Below, one piece after another: positions 56,142 through 64,000 of a stretch of 64,000 nt of DNA (position 1 is the stretch's first letter; the number at the start of each line of letters is the position of its first letter). The notes under the pieces are model-generated. The model was not told the DNA's origin, did no database searches, and saw nothing but the letters and a program-made list of their open reading frames with translations. This stretch comes from Owenia fusiformis (taxonomy: Eukaryota; Annelida; Polychaeta; Sabellida; Oweniidae). The DNA lies in contig CAIIXF020000003.1 of the NCBI GenBank assembly GCA_903813345.2, positions 27,975,248 through 28,039,247 of the forward strand. Reading direction: 5' to 3'. The position numbers and the translations under genes were made by a program.

Positions 56142-59033
56142 TCATGTTGAGTAAAGAAATTTATCACGCTCAACATACTTTTTCATCATATGTAACTCTC
56201 TACACCTCACAGGAGTAGTTTTATCAATGCAAATGAAATCATTCAGCACTGAGTCAGATTGTAAGTCAGATATAAGCTCCTTTGGTAGCCCAACTAATGT
56301 GAAATTGTTGATTTGTGATTTCACAATATACTTGGTTTTGCTATTTCTAAGCATAAGGTGTGATTTTATTTCTAGAAACTGTGTGGCCATAGTCAGAATA
56401 GTGAGCAGATATTGATTATCAGATTTTGTTTTTGGTAATGGACCAACACAGTCAATAAGAACCTTACTAAATGGTTCATCAAATGCAGGTATAGGGTGTA
56501 AAGGAGCAATTGGAATTTTCTGGTTAGGTTTCCCTACCATTTGACATGTATGACAAGACCTACAATACTCTTGGACATCTTGTTTTAATTTGGGCCAAAA
56601 TAAATGATTGAGTATTTTATGGTATGTTTTAGTTACTCCTAAATGACCTGCCATAGGCGAATCATGAGCTAGACTCAAGATTTCCTTATGATATGATTTT
56701 GGGACAACAATTTGATGCACAATTGCCCAATCATCTTCAGGGGAAGCTTCAGGAGGTCTCCATGTTCGCATTAATATGCCATCCTTTTTGTAGAAACAAA
56801 CAGGGACCTTGTCAGCTTCATCAATAGTAAGACATCTTTTATGAAGATCAATGAGTGATGGATCATGCTCTTGTTCATAAATTAACATGTGTTTAGAATG
56901 AGGATCATTTTTCAAAGAATCACTATCAGAAATAGAGGATGAAACCTCAGAACTAGAAGAGGATGAAACCTCAGAACAAGGAGGGGATGAAACCTCATGA
57001 ACACTAGCAGAAGAAGATGAAACTTCATCAGAACTAGCAAGAGCGGGCGAAACCGCATTAAAATAGTGATCCTGCTCAGAAGGTGAATCACCCCTGGCAA
57101 TAGGCTTTTTCAATGAAGAGTATGCCTCATTAGATCGCTGCTTGGCTTGAACAATAGGCTGTTTCAATGAAGAATTTGCCTTTAAAATAGGATAAGGATC
57201 ATCTTTAACAAGTGGTGAGTGACATTCATCACCAAACAAGGAGCTTAAAAACCCACTATCAAAGTCATCTCCCACAGACGAATCCCCGCTATTAGCTAAC
57301 TTTTTAGCCATAGCCCTAGTAACAGCACAAGCAGGATATATATCAGAGTCCTCTTGGAAAGAATCCTCAATAGAACAAGGCTGATTAGAAACAATGGGGT
57401 CTAATGATACCTTACCCCCAGCTAAATCATTGCCTAAAAGCAATGCGACTCCTTCAACAGGAAGTTGTGGCCTAACACCAACAATAACTGGCCCTTTGAC
57501 TAACTCTGATGTGATATGAATACGATGGAGGGGAACTTTAGTAAAACCTAATTCAATGCCTTGCATCAAAATATGGGTACCTGTGAATGACTCCTCAGAT
57601 AAAGGAAGGACACCTTCTAATAACAAAGTCTGAGATGCACCCGTGTCTCTAAGAATCTTAATTGGCTTTGAATTGGTACCATCACTTGACAGTGACACAG
57701 ATCCTTCGGACATGAAAGGCTTATAATCCTCCATAATATCACTATGAGTAGATTTCTCAGTATGAGTATATGAATCCCAAACAATGGGCTTTCTTAAAAT
57801 GGGAACTGTAGCACAACCATTTGAATGAGCAGAACCAGACATTTCTCTTCTATTCTTAATTCTATAGCATTCAGAAATAAGATGACCAGGCTTTTTACAA
57901 TAATTACAGGTGACATTTGATTTTGGACCTGAAGAATTTGATTGATCTGATTTTGAGCTAGAACTCTGTGATGAATTAGACTGGTCTTTTGCTTTGTTTG
58001 ATGTATTTGATGATGAGGACTGATTTGATTTTGTATCATATGAAGGTTTGTTACCCTGATAACCTCTATAGTTAGGATTGCCCTTGATAAAACTACCCTT
58101 ATGAGTAAGAGCATAATCATCAGACAGGGTGGCAGCTTGACTTAAAGTTTCTACCTTGTGTTCATCTAAGTAAGTTCTAATGTGATACTGAACACAGTTT
58201 TTAAATTGTTCTATTAGCATAAGCTCTCTGAGCTTTTTAAATTCTTCAGATACATCCTTAGAGACAAGCCACCTGTCAAAAAGCTGCTCTTGCTCTCGAG
58301 CAAACTCAACATGGGTTTGGTCACTCTGTTTGTGGGCATTTCTAAATTTCTGTCTGTAAGCTTCTGGCACTAGTTCATACGCTTTAAGAATTGCATTTTT
58401 AACTAGGTCATAATCAGAGCATACTTCTCCTGAGAGAGAGGCAAATATTTCACTTGCTTTTCCAATGAATACACTCTGGAGCATAACTGGCCATGCAGAT
58501 TTAGGCCAGTCTAGGCTCTGAGCGACCTTTTCAAAATGTGTAAAGTATTTATCAACATTTTTCTCTTGAAATTTAGGTACAAATTTGAGAAATTTTGAAG
58601 CGTCAAACCTATTTTCAAAATGTTGATGCATAGTAGCATGTTCATCAGTTATTGATTTGGCTTCTATTTCAAGACGTTTTAATTCAATTTCTTGTTGCCT
58701 TTTTTCTCTTTCATTTTGCATTTCTAATTCTTTTTCTCTCAATTCTCTAATTTCTCTCTCTTTTTGAATTTCTAACTCTTTCTCTCTTATTTCAAGCTCT
58801 TTGAGCTTAATAGGATCAACAGGGTCAACATGTTGGGCTGGCTGCTCAGGCAGAAGTGATTCTGCGACCAAATATTGAAGTACAAAGTTTTTAATTGTAT
58901 CCTTTTTGTATGAGCTTTTGACTGACAGGCCAACATGTTTTGCAATTGCCAGAAGTTCAGTTTTCTTTAAATCGTCAAATTCCTCCAAAGAGGGCGCTTC
59001 TAAAAATGTCTCAACCTCAAAACTCATTTTCAA
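56142..59033 (-). CDS. Gag-protease-integrase polyprotein, 963 aa, lacking reverse transcriptase
   Basis: Domains by approximate residue: SAP-like N-terminus 20-55; Glu/Lys/Arg coiled coil 75-128; capsid-like helical region 145-315; Ser/Asn-rich linker 335-370; CCHC zinc knuckle C376-x2-C379-x4-H384-x4-C389; retropepsin active site D463-T-G-A-S; a Ser-rich linker 660-705; integrase zinc-binding H790...H797 with C824-x2-C827; core D861 in L-I-D-C-V-G-P-L-P-K-T and a second Asp in L-I-S-D-L-Q-S-D (921-926). The frame ends soon after, before the catalytic Glu. Integrase following protease directly fits the Gmr1 group, where integrase precedes reverse transcriptase; the loss of everything downstream is a deletion. 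The start was chosen at the first in-frame Met after the primer site. Confidence 0.9.
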   Translation of the reverse strand: MKMSFEVETFLEAPSLEEFDDLKKTELLAIAKHVGLSVKSSYKKDTIKNFVLQYLVAESLLPEQPAQHVDPVDPIKLKELEIREKELEIQKEREIRELREKELEMQNEREKRQQEIELKRLEIEAKSITDEHATMHQHFENRFDASKFLKFVPKFQEKNVDKYFTHFEKVAQSLDWPKSAWPVMLQSVFIGKASEIFASLSGEVCSDYDLVKNAILKAYELVPEAYRQKFRNAHKQSDQTHVEFAREQEQLFDRWLVSKDVSEEFKKLRELMLIEQFKNCVQYHIRTYLDEHKVETLSQAATLSDDYALTHKGSFIKGNPNYRGYQGNKPSYDTKSNQSSSSNTSNKAKDQSNSSQSSSSKSDQSNSSGPKSNVTCNYCKKPGHLISECYRIKNRREMSGSAHSNGCATVPILRKPIVWDSYTHTEKSTHSDIMEDYKPFMSEGSVSLSSDGTNSKPIKILRDTGASQTLLLEGVLPLSEESFTGTHILMQGIELGFTKVPLHRIHITSELVKGPVIVGVRPQLPVEGVALLLGNDLAGGKVSLDPIVSNQPCSIEDSFQEDSDIYPACAVTRAMAKKLANSGDSSVGDDFDSGFLSSLFGDECHSPLVKDDPYPILKANSSLKQPIVQAKQRSNEAYSSLKKPIARGDSPSEQDHYFNAVSPALASSDEVSSSSASVHEVSSPPCSEVSSSSSSEVSSSISDSDSLKNDPHSKHMLIYEQEHDPSLIDLHKRCLTIDEADKVPVCFYKKDGILMRTWRPPEASPEDDWAIVHQIVVPKSYHKEILSLAHDSPMAGHLGVTKTYHKILNHLFWPKLKQDVQEYCRSCHTCQMVGKPNQKIPIAPLHPIPAFDEPFSKVLIDCVGPLPKTKSDNQYLLTILTMATQFLEIKSHLMLRNSKTKYIVKSQINNFTLVGLPKELISDLQSDSVLNDFICIDKTTPVRCRELHMMKKYVERDKFLYST

Positions 59034-59124
59034 TTAATTGCTGTCTTCACAGTTAAAATTTACAAGTTTGGGATTTTGAATTTTGGATTTTGAAATATTT
59101 GAATTTTAGCTTGTTGTAGTTGTT

Positions 59125-59141
59125 TCCCGGACGAGCCCCCA
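59125..59141 (-). other. Primer binding site, tRNA-Pro type
   Basis: TGGGGGCTCGTCCGGGA on the minus strand, five bases inside the 5' LTR. It is complementary to the 3' end of tRNA-Pro, the same site used by murine-leukaemia-type retroviruses. Confidence 0.92.
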
Positions 59142-59146
59142 ATTTC

Positions 59147-60023
59147 TGTTACGTTCGAAAATAACAGAAAGTAAAAACAGCAATTAAAATATGATAACAA
59201 TATATTTATATTTTGAAAACTAAATAATACAACAATAATATAAAGGAGGTTTAATACTTAAGTGATGTCCAATCAATGATACGGCTTATTCTTGATGTCG
59301 ATAAATGTCGTTGACGATCCTTGAGAATGTTCCAGATCACGAAATGTTTCAATAATCGTTAATAGTTCTCCAATGTTTGTAATAATCCAATAATGTTTGT
59401 TGTAATCCTATAATGTTTGTATCCAATAATGTTTGATGATAATCCACAAATGTTTGATGATAATCCAGAAATGTTTATGATAATCCACGAATGTATATGA
59501 TAATCCGTATATAGTGTGTGTTGTAATATATGTCCATATAAAGTCCTCAGGTTGTATGTTTGCACTGTTATAAATGTTCCCACAGTAGGTTGTTGTAATT
59601 TTCTGCTAAGAAGATGTCCTTTTGATAAACTTTGAAATTCTGCTTTATTTAGTTCCTTTGAGATGTCCAGTTATGATGACTTAATTATCTGCTAATGAGA
59701 GTCACTGTGCTGTTCTTTTTATAATGTGAAAGAATGATCCAGAAACGAATCTTCTGGAACTACATCTTGATTGGACATCTTTAGTGACATGATTAAATTT
59801 TAATGAATGGTTATAATTTCTAGAACTATCTGGATGGTCAAGGGTTAATGAGTCATTCAGTTCAGTTTTGTTTACAAGATACAGTGTATAATGTCATTGT
59901 GACCTTGACCTAAGATCTCTAATGAAGAATAGCTCAACATATACAGCAAGCATAGATTACAAATTAAAAAACTATAGGTGAATATAGTAGCATATAATAT
60001 ACATGTAGCTCACTACTGTAACA
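59147..60023 (-). repeat. 5' LTR
   Basis: 877 bp, same termini as 54615-55470 with one extra 21-bp internal repeat copy. It should carry the element's promoter; no TATA box was assigned. Confidence 0.95.
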
Positions 60024-60379
60024 ATATATCCATAGATTCTTGTTTTGATTTGCAAATTACCACCCCCCCTCTATGGAATCTCAAAACGCAAGTCCAAACA
60101 TCATTCTTGTTTGGACTCCCCATGTGTGACCTAAGATTATACCCCGGTGCCCATCTGTTCAATGCAGATATTGTCTTTGTGTTATGCCTACAATTCTGCC
60201 ATCCTTCTAACCAATAGCATACTGGCATAGGGGTCAATCAACTTGGTTGATTGAATTTGTAGAGCCTTTTACCACATAGTTCAATGCAAGAATCCTCGCT
60301 CAACTGCAGCAGGTACTATATTCTAATAGTTAGTGCATTTCCTCTAAGTTTACTGTGCCACACCTTTCATAATTTTGGT
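60024..60379. other. Centre of the inverted repeat, right of the LTR element
   Basis: Continues the interrupted centre from 54614. A minus-strand frame (60237-60024 side, running into the LTR) reads C-Y-W-L-E-G-W-Q-N-C-R-H-N and R-W-A-P-G-Y-N-L-R-S-H. It is unrecognised and may be part of the same broken gene as 53840-54097. Confidence 0.4.
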
Positions 60380-62386
60380 GGTCATGAAATAAGGGATCAT
60401 GCATTGAAATGCATTGAGATGGAGCTCCTAATTTCCCTTTCTTTGGGCTTGGATGAAGTATAGCAAGATTTGGACCAGGTCCATGTATCAACACCAGAAT
60501 GAAGTTAGCCTTGTCTTCCCTGTTCAGCTCTATGAGGGATTTTAATCCTTATTCAGATCTAATGTTGAGGTTAATGTCATTCTGAATCTTTTTTTGAATT
60601 TTCATAGAGGGTTCTATTGAATACTTCAATTTTAGACCTAGTATATGAAGTATAATCAATGATTAGACCTGTCATTGGTTCAAATCTGCAGAAAAACTAG
60701 TCAGGATATATCATATATTAAACCTCCGAGCTATGAAACAGTAGTAGGTACCAATAAACTCTAAGCCTGGAAATAATAAGGGTATTCTAATAGTGTACCT
60801 TAATACTGTCTGTTTAGACCTTTATTTGTAATGATTTTCAATGATTAAGCCTCTTAGATGGTTTAAATAAACAGAGAGTCAGCTCGGAATATGTCATACA
60901 TCAAACTAATCTATAAAATCATAGCTTGTTCAAGTTGATTATTTTGGTCAATCTTGCATATTTTGCTTTAATATTTCAGAATTATTTACTTCATTTAATG
61001 TGAATTTTGTTGTGAACATTTAATGATAATCTGCTTATAAAGTAAAAAACTACAGCATTTTACAACACATGCCCCATGTGGCCACCACTCCAGCCAACGA
61101 AGCTGTTGATGACTCTCCTACACATACCAACATGGATTGCAAAGCTTCTGATGAAGCTATCCACTTAAAATTGAAGAACATCTGAGAATTTGTCTGACAC
61201 TAGTTTTACTTCTCTAGATAGATTTTAGTCACGCCATGGACAATTGAACAACTTCCTTCGCCAGATTTGATTGTGCATGTAGAGGAGAAGTGGCCACATT
61301 GGACATATGTTGTAAAGTGCTGTAGTTTTTGACTCCACAGGCAGATTATCATGAAACTTTCACAACAAAATTCATATTGAATGAACTGAATAATTCTGAA
61401 GTTTTGAGGCAGAATATGCAGGATTGACAAAGTTAATTAACTTTTCTTCGGTCCTGTTTTTTGGACACCCTGTACCAGTAGAATGATACAAGGCTAATGG
61501 TATACTTGAATTTAATCGATTGCAGATCTATGATTTAAGAATGAATTTTCAATGATAACACCTAAGATTGTTCAAACCACCAAAAAGCCAAGCCAGGATG
61601 TATCATACATTATTTGTCTAAGCTAGAAAACTAATATTGGTACAAATATGTTCATATATAAGAAATTATAGGGGTCTTCCAAGGGTATACCTATAACTTA
61701 TCAATTTTAGACATCATATTTCATGAAATTTTAATATTTGAACATGCTAGAAAGCTTAAATCTTCCAAAAACTTAGCTAAAATAAGTTTTTTATTTTAGA
61801 TTTATTCTAAAATGCCAAATATATGAACACAGAGGGATAAATGTTAAAGCAATAGGGGTCAGTTATAGTCACACATAAAATCAGTCCCAGCTAAAATGTC
61901 ATTTTTTCTTAAATTCACTAATTTTTTTCAAGGCAATTATCAAAGGAATTACTTTGATTCTTGCAGGATTAGTAGACCAGGTATTAAGCCTTTTACATGG
62001 ATTTTTTTAGCATCCATCATTGTCTAATAAAAAAGTTATGACACGAAAAGTAAAAAATGGGTCATAAATTTGCCCCCTGGGGTACATACTTTTTGCTTTT
62101 ATTCAAATTTCTTAAGGGTAATCCGTATCATTCTTACTTTAAATGTTTATTTTATACAATGTCCATGTATTTCACTTACAAAAACCATAAAATCAAAGTT
62201 ATTTTAGGTTGACGAATTTTTTCCCCCTGATAGGGGTGAATTTTGGGGGTAGGGGGACTAACATGGTATTTTAAGGGTTAAATAATCATATTTCAGCTTG
62301 CCAACATGGTTTTTTGGATTCAGCATAAAAAGTTACATAAGAAACACTTGTCAGAACACTTTTAACACTAAACGCCTACCACATTT
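60380..62386 (-). repeat. Right arm of the large inverted repeat
   Basis: Inverse of 51191-53695, ending cgcctaccacattt. It lacks the TTAA insertion but has its own insertion at about 60945-61474. Confidence 0.85.
60945..61474. mobile_element. Long-inverted-repeat element private to the right arm
   Basis: Arms of about 130 bp: caatcttgcatattttgctt (near 60950) pairs with the inverse near 61425; inner partners are ctacagcattttacaaca and tgttgtaaagtgctgtag. Its right end reads ttttttggacaccctg followed by ta. The left arm of the big repeat is uninterrupted here. The centre (61080-61300) has a gccacatgggg-like inverse pair. Confidence 0.7.
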
Positions 62387-62966
62387 CCTCTAGATGAAAA
62401 TGCACCTTGTCTAATATGTATTTACAAATATAAATAGTGCGACGAGCAACATAATATTATTTTGAGCAACATTAAATGTGACGTGTCGGTAACCATGTAC
62501 ACAGTGATCAGGACTCAACTAGTGTTTATATCACATCATGTATTTCATATGCTGTACATGTAGATCAAACAAACTATGTGCTTTAGATTAATTAGTTATA
62601 CTATATTTTGAAAGAATTATAATAATATGACTTGTAAAAATTCAATCATTCATCGCCATATACTTCACGATGCTGCACGTTAAATTTGAGCGCCATTGTT
62701 TTCCCATGTCATAGAAACCATGACGTTACTAGCGCTCAAATAGTTCAAATGCAATACGCTAAATCTCCCAACTATAAATGCCCGAAGATGCAAATATTTC
62801 TTCGTACATGAAATTTTAAATACATTGGTATTATTATTACATCATAATTATTCGTATGGATGGGTGTCTTTGAGTTTGAAAAACTACATTAATAATTGAG
62901 CAATAGTATCGTGCTGGCTATGCTGACGGACCGGGTCCCACCTTAAGCCACCCTGTATAAATGTAT
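62387..62966. other. Spacer with the inverse 24-bp string at 62921-62945
   Basis: About 580 bp, no gene. tgctgacggaccgggtccca then ccttaag near its end is the inverse of 48206-48229. Confidence 0.6.
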
Positions 62967-63998
62967 TCAATGTTGAAATGTTTGATCAACAAAATTTATG
63001 TTCCAAACTTTTTCAATTTCAGCTATTTGTATACGATGACTTGTGAATATTTGGTTATATCCACATACACTAAGTTTCACTCTTTTATGCTGAAATCCTT
63101 TTACTCGGCGTACTTTATATCCCAATGCTTTATTACAAAGTCCCACATAAATATCTTCGAGGAAGAAGAAGGGTATATCGGGTGAGACTTTCACAATGTC
63201 TTTGACGACCTTCATAGTTGTAACATAGCCTGTGCCTGAGCAGAAGCTGGGGTACCACATATGGGGGTACTCTTCAGGAGAGGCATAATACTTTGATTCC
63301 TTATGTCTGATGGGTTTAGATTTCTTAAGGCATGTTCCTATTATTTCATTTTCAATGTTGAATAAATCAATGTATCGTAAAAGTCTTGGAGTATTCACCC
63401 ACATATCAGAATCAGTTTTCATAATATATTTAGCATTTGAGCAAAATTCTGCAGCCCATTTAAGACCGGACATTGTCTTAAGAGTCAAATTTCTGAACTC
63501 ATCCATGAAGTCTTTGATGAGGATATCCCCATATTTTTTAGCTTCTGCAAGAACTCTTACATTCCACTCCGGATCTTTAGTGTGCTTTCCTAGCAGGAAA
63601 ACATACCTCAGTTCTCTTGTGTTATTTTTAGAAATGCTTGCCCAAGTTTTGCGCAAGATGTTTCTAGTCTTTGTTCCATTGTGAACTGTAAAAATGATTA
63701 CCAGTAGCTTAACAAGAGTTGTGGAATTATTGGAATTATTGGAATTATTCGTTGAGCACAAATTATCATTTTTGTAGATGTATGAAGATTGCGGGAAACA
63801 TGCGTCACACTTATCTAGTCGCAGTTCTGAAATGTTAACTGATTTGTTCATAGAGAAATTACCATTTTTCAAAACTTGTTGATAATCCAGCAATATGGAA
63901 CTTGTGTTCATGGTCATCTGTTGGTTTGTTTGTTCAGCTTTATTTTCATTGTTATTTCCTAATAATATATTTTTAATAACAGCAGGTCTTCTTTTGAT
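62967..63998 (-). CDS. GT31 family glycosyltransferase paralogue, N-terminus beyond the window
   Basis: The frame is open from the window edge to the stop at 62967-62969 (about 343 residues). The first in-frame Met at 63915-63917 lacks a membrane anchor after it, and the frame stays open upstream, so the start lies outside. The same landmarks as 43901-45709 are seen: D-K-C-D-A-C-F-P-Q-S-S-Y-I-Y, R-N-I-L-R-K-T-W, Y-V-F-L-L-G, K-T-D-S-D-M-W-V-N (D-S-D in place of D-T-D), F-C-S-G-T-G-Y-V-T and E-D-I-Y-V-G. An Asn/Ser run (N-N-S repeats) precedes the catalytic domain. No K-P-K-P-R-L-D-N repeat is seen in the visible stem. Intronless as far as visible. Likely a tandem paralogue pair now separated by transposons. 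Confidence 0.9.
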   Translation of the reverse strand: MKRRPAVIKNILLGNNNENKAEQTNQQMTMNTSSILLDYQQVLKNGNFSMNKSVNISELRLDKCDACFPQSSYIYKNDNLCSTNNSNNSNNSTTLVKLLVIIFTVHNGTKTRNILRKTWASISKNNTRELRYVFLLGKHTKDPEWNVRVLAEAKKYGDILIKDFMDEFRNLTLKTMSGLKWAAEFCSNAKYIMKTDSDMWVNTPRLLRYIDLFNIENEIIGTCLKKSKPIRHKESKYYASPEEYPHMWYPSFCSGTGYVTTMKVVKDIVKVSPDIPFFFLEDIYVGLCNKALGYKVRRVKGFQHKRVKLSVCGYNQIFTSHRIQIAEIEKVWNINFVDQTFQH

Positions 63999-64000
63999 TG

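Larger units (their letters stand above)
54615..60023 (-). mobile_element. Ty3/gypsy LTR retrotransposon, Gmr1-like order, deleted for RT-RNase H
   Basis: 5409 bp, minus orientation. The LTRs (856 and 877 bp) start tgttac and end gtaaca; flanks show atat on both sides. Inside are a tRNA-Pro primer site next to the 5' LTR, one gag-protease-integrase frame and a purine tract before the 3' LTR. Only about 660 bp lie between the frame's stop and the 3' LTR, with no reverse transcriptase or RNase H motifs, so it cannot move without help. The LTRs differ by one 21-bp indel and very few substitutions, so insertion is recent. Confidence 0.9.

Overview
This looks like a slice of a metazoan nuclear genome, probably a bivalve or related lophotrochozoan. 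The base composition is AT-rich, genes are split by GT-AG introns, and there are nested transposons plus two dispersed families (tandem 'gtccgtcc' heads, and palindromic 'gccatttt...aaaatggc' tandems) that I associate with marine mollusc genomes. The species assignment is inference. No prokaryotic gene organisation, rRNA, tRNA or CRISPR was seen.

The backbone of the left two thirds is one plus-strand gene. Sixteen exons between 1764 and 43130 join in consistent reading phase into about 684 residues of a TDRD12-like protein (linker, DEAD-type helicase fold, Tudor region); both ends lie beyond what I can see. Four other protein genes sit on the opposite strand inside two of its introns. A complete seven-exon cytosolic sulfotransferase (309 aa) is in the 9.4-kb intron at 3901-13254. 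A two-exon short-chain dehydrogenase (273 aa) and two related CARD-domain genes, one with an NHL-like propeller and one truncated before it, are in the 20.6-kb intron at 15148-35738.

The right third (43.9-64 kb) carries two minus-strand, intronless GT31 glycosyltransferase genes (one complete with a 22-unit stem repeat, one running off the edge). Between them is a repeat landscape: a large inverted repeat (about 51.2-62.4 kb) whose middle was hit by a young Ty3/gypsy LTR element (54615-60023). That element has gag, protease and part of integrase, a tRNA-Pro primer site, and no reverse transcriptase or RNase H.

The most unusual signal is recurrent. At least seven exon edges in two unrelated genes on opposite strands, TDRD12 (plus) and the sulfotransferase (minus), have been duplicated as tandem repeats whose unit straddles the exon-intron junction, so every copy carries a real or decayed splice donor or acceptor. 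Units are 21, 33, 34, 41, 41, 49 and 131 bp, with 2 to about 48 copies. The 2-kb array at 5299-7292 and the 1.4-kb array at 36381-37806 are each made of one exon's 3' end plus its own donor site. An eighth case is a decayed exon fragment beside its parent exon. I know of no named system for this. It suggests local repeat birth focused on splice junctions, with direct consequences for decoy splicing and intron growth.
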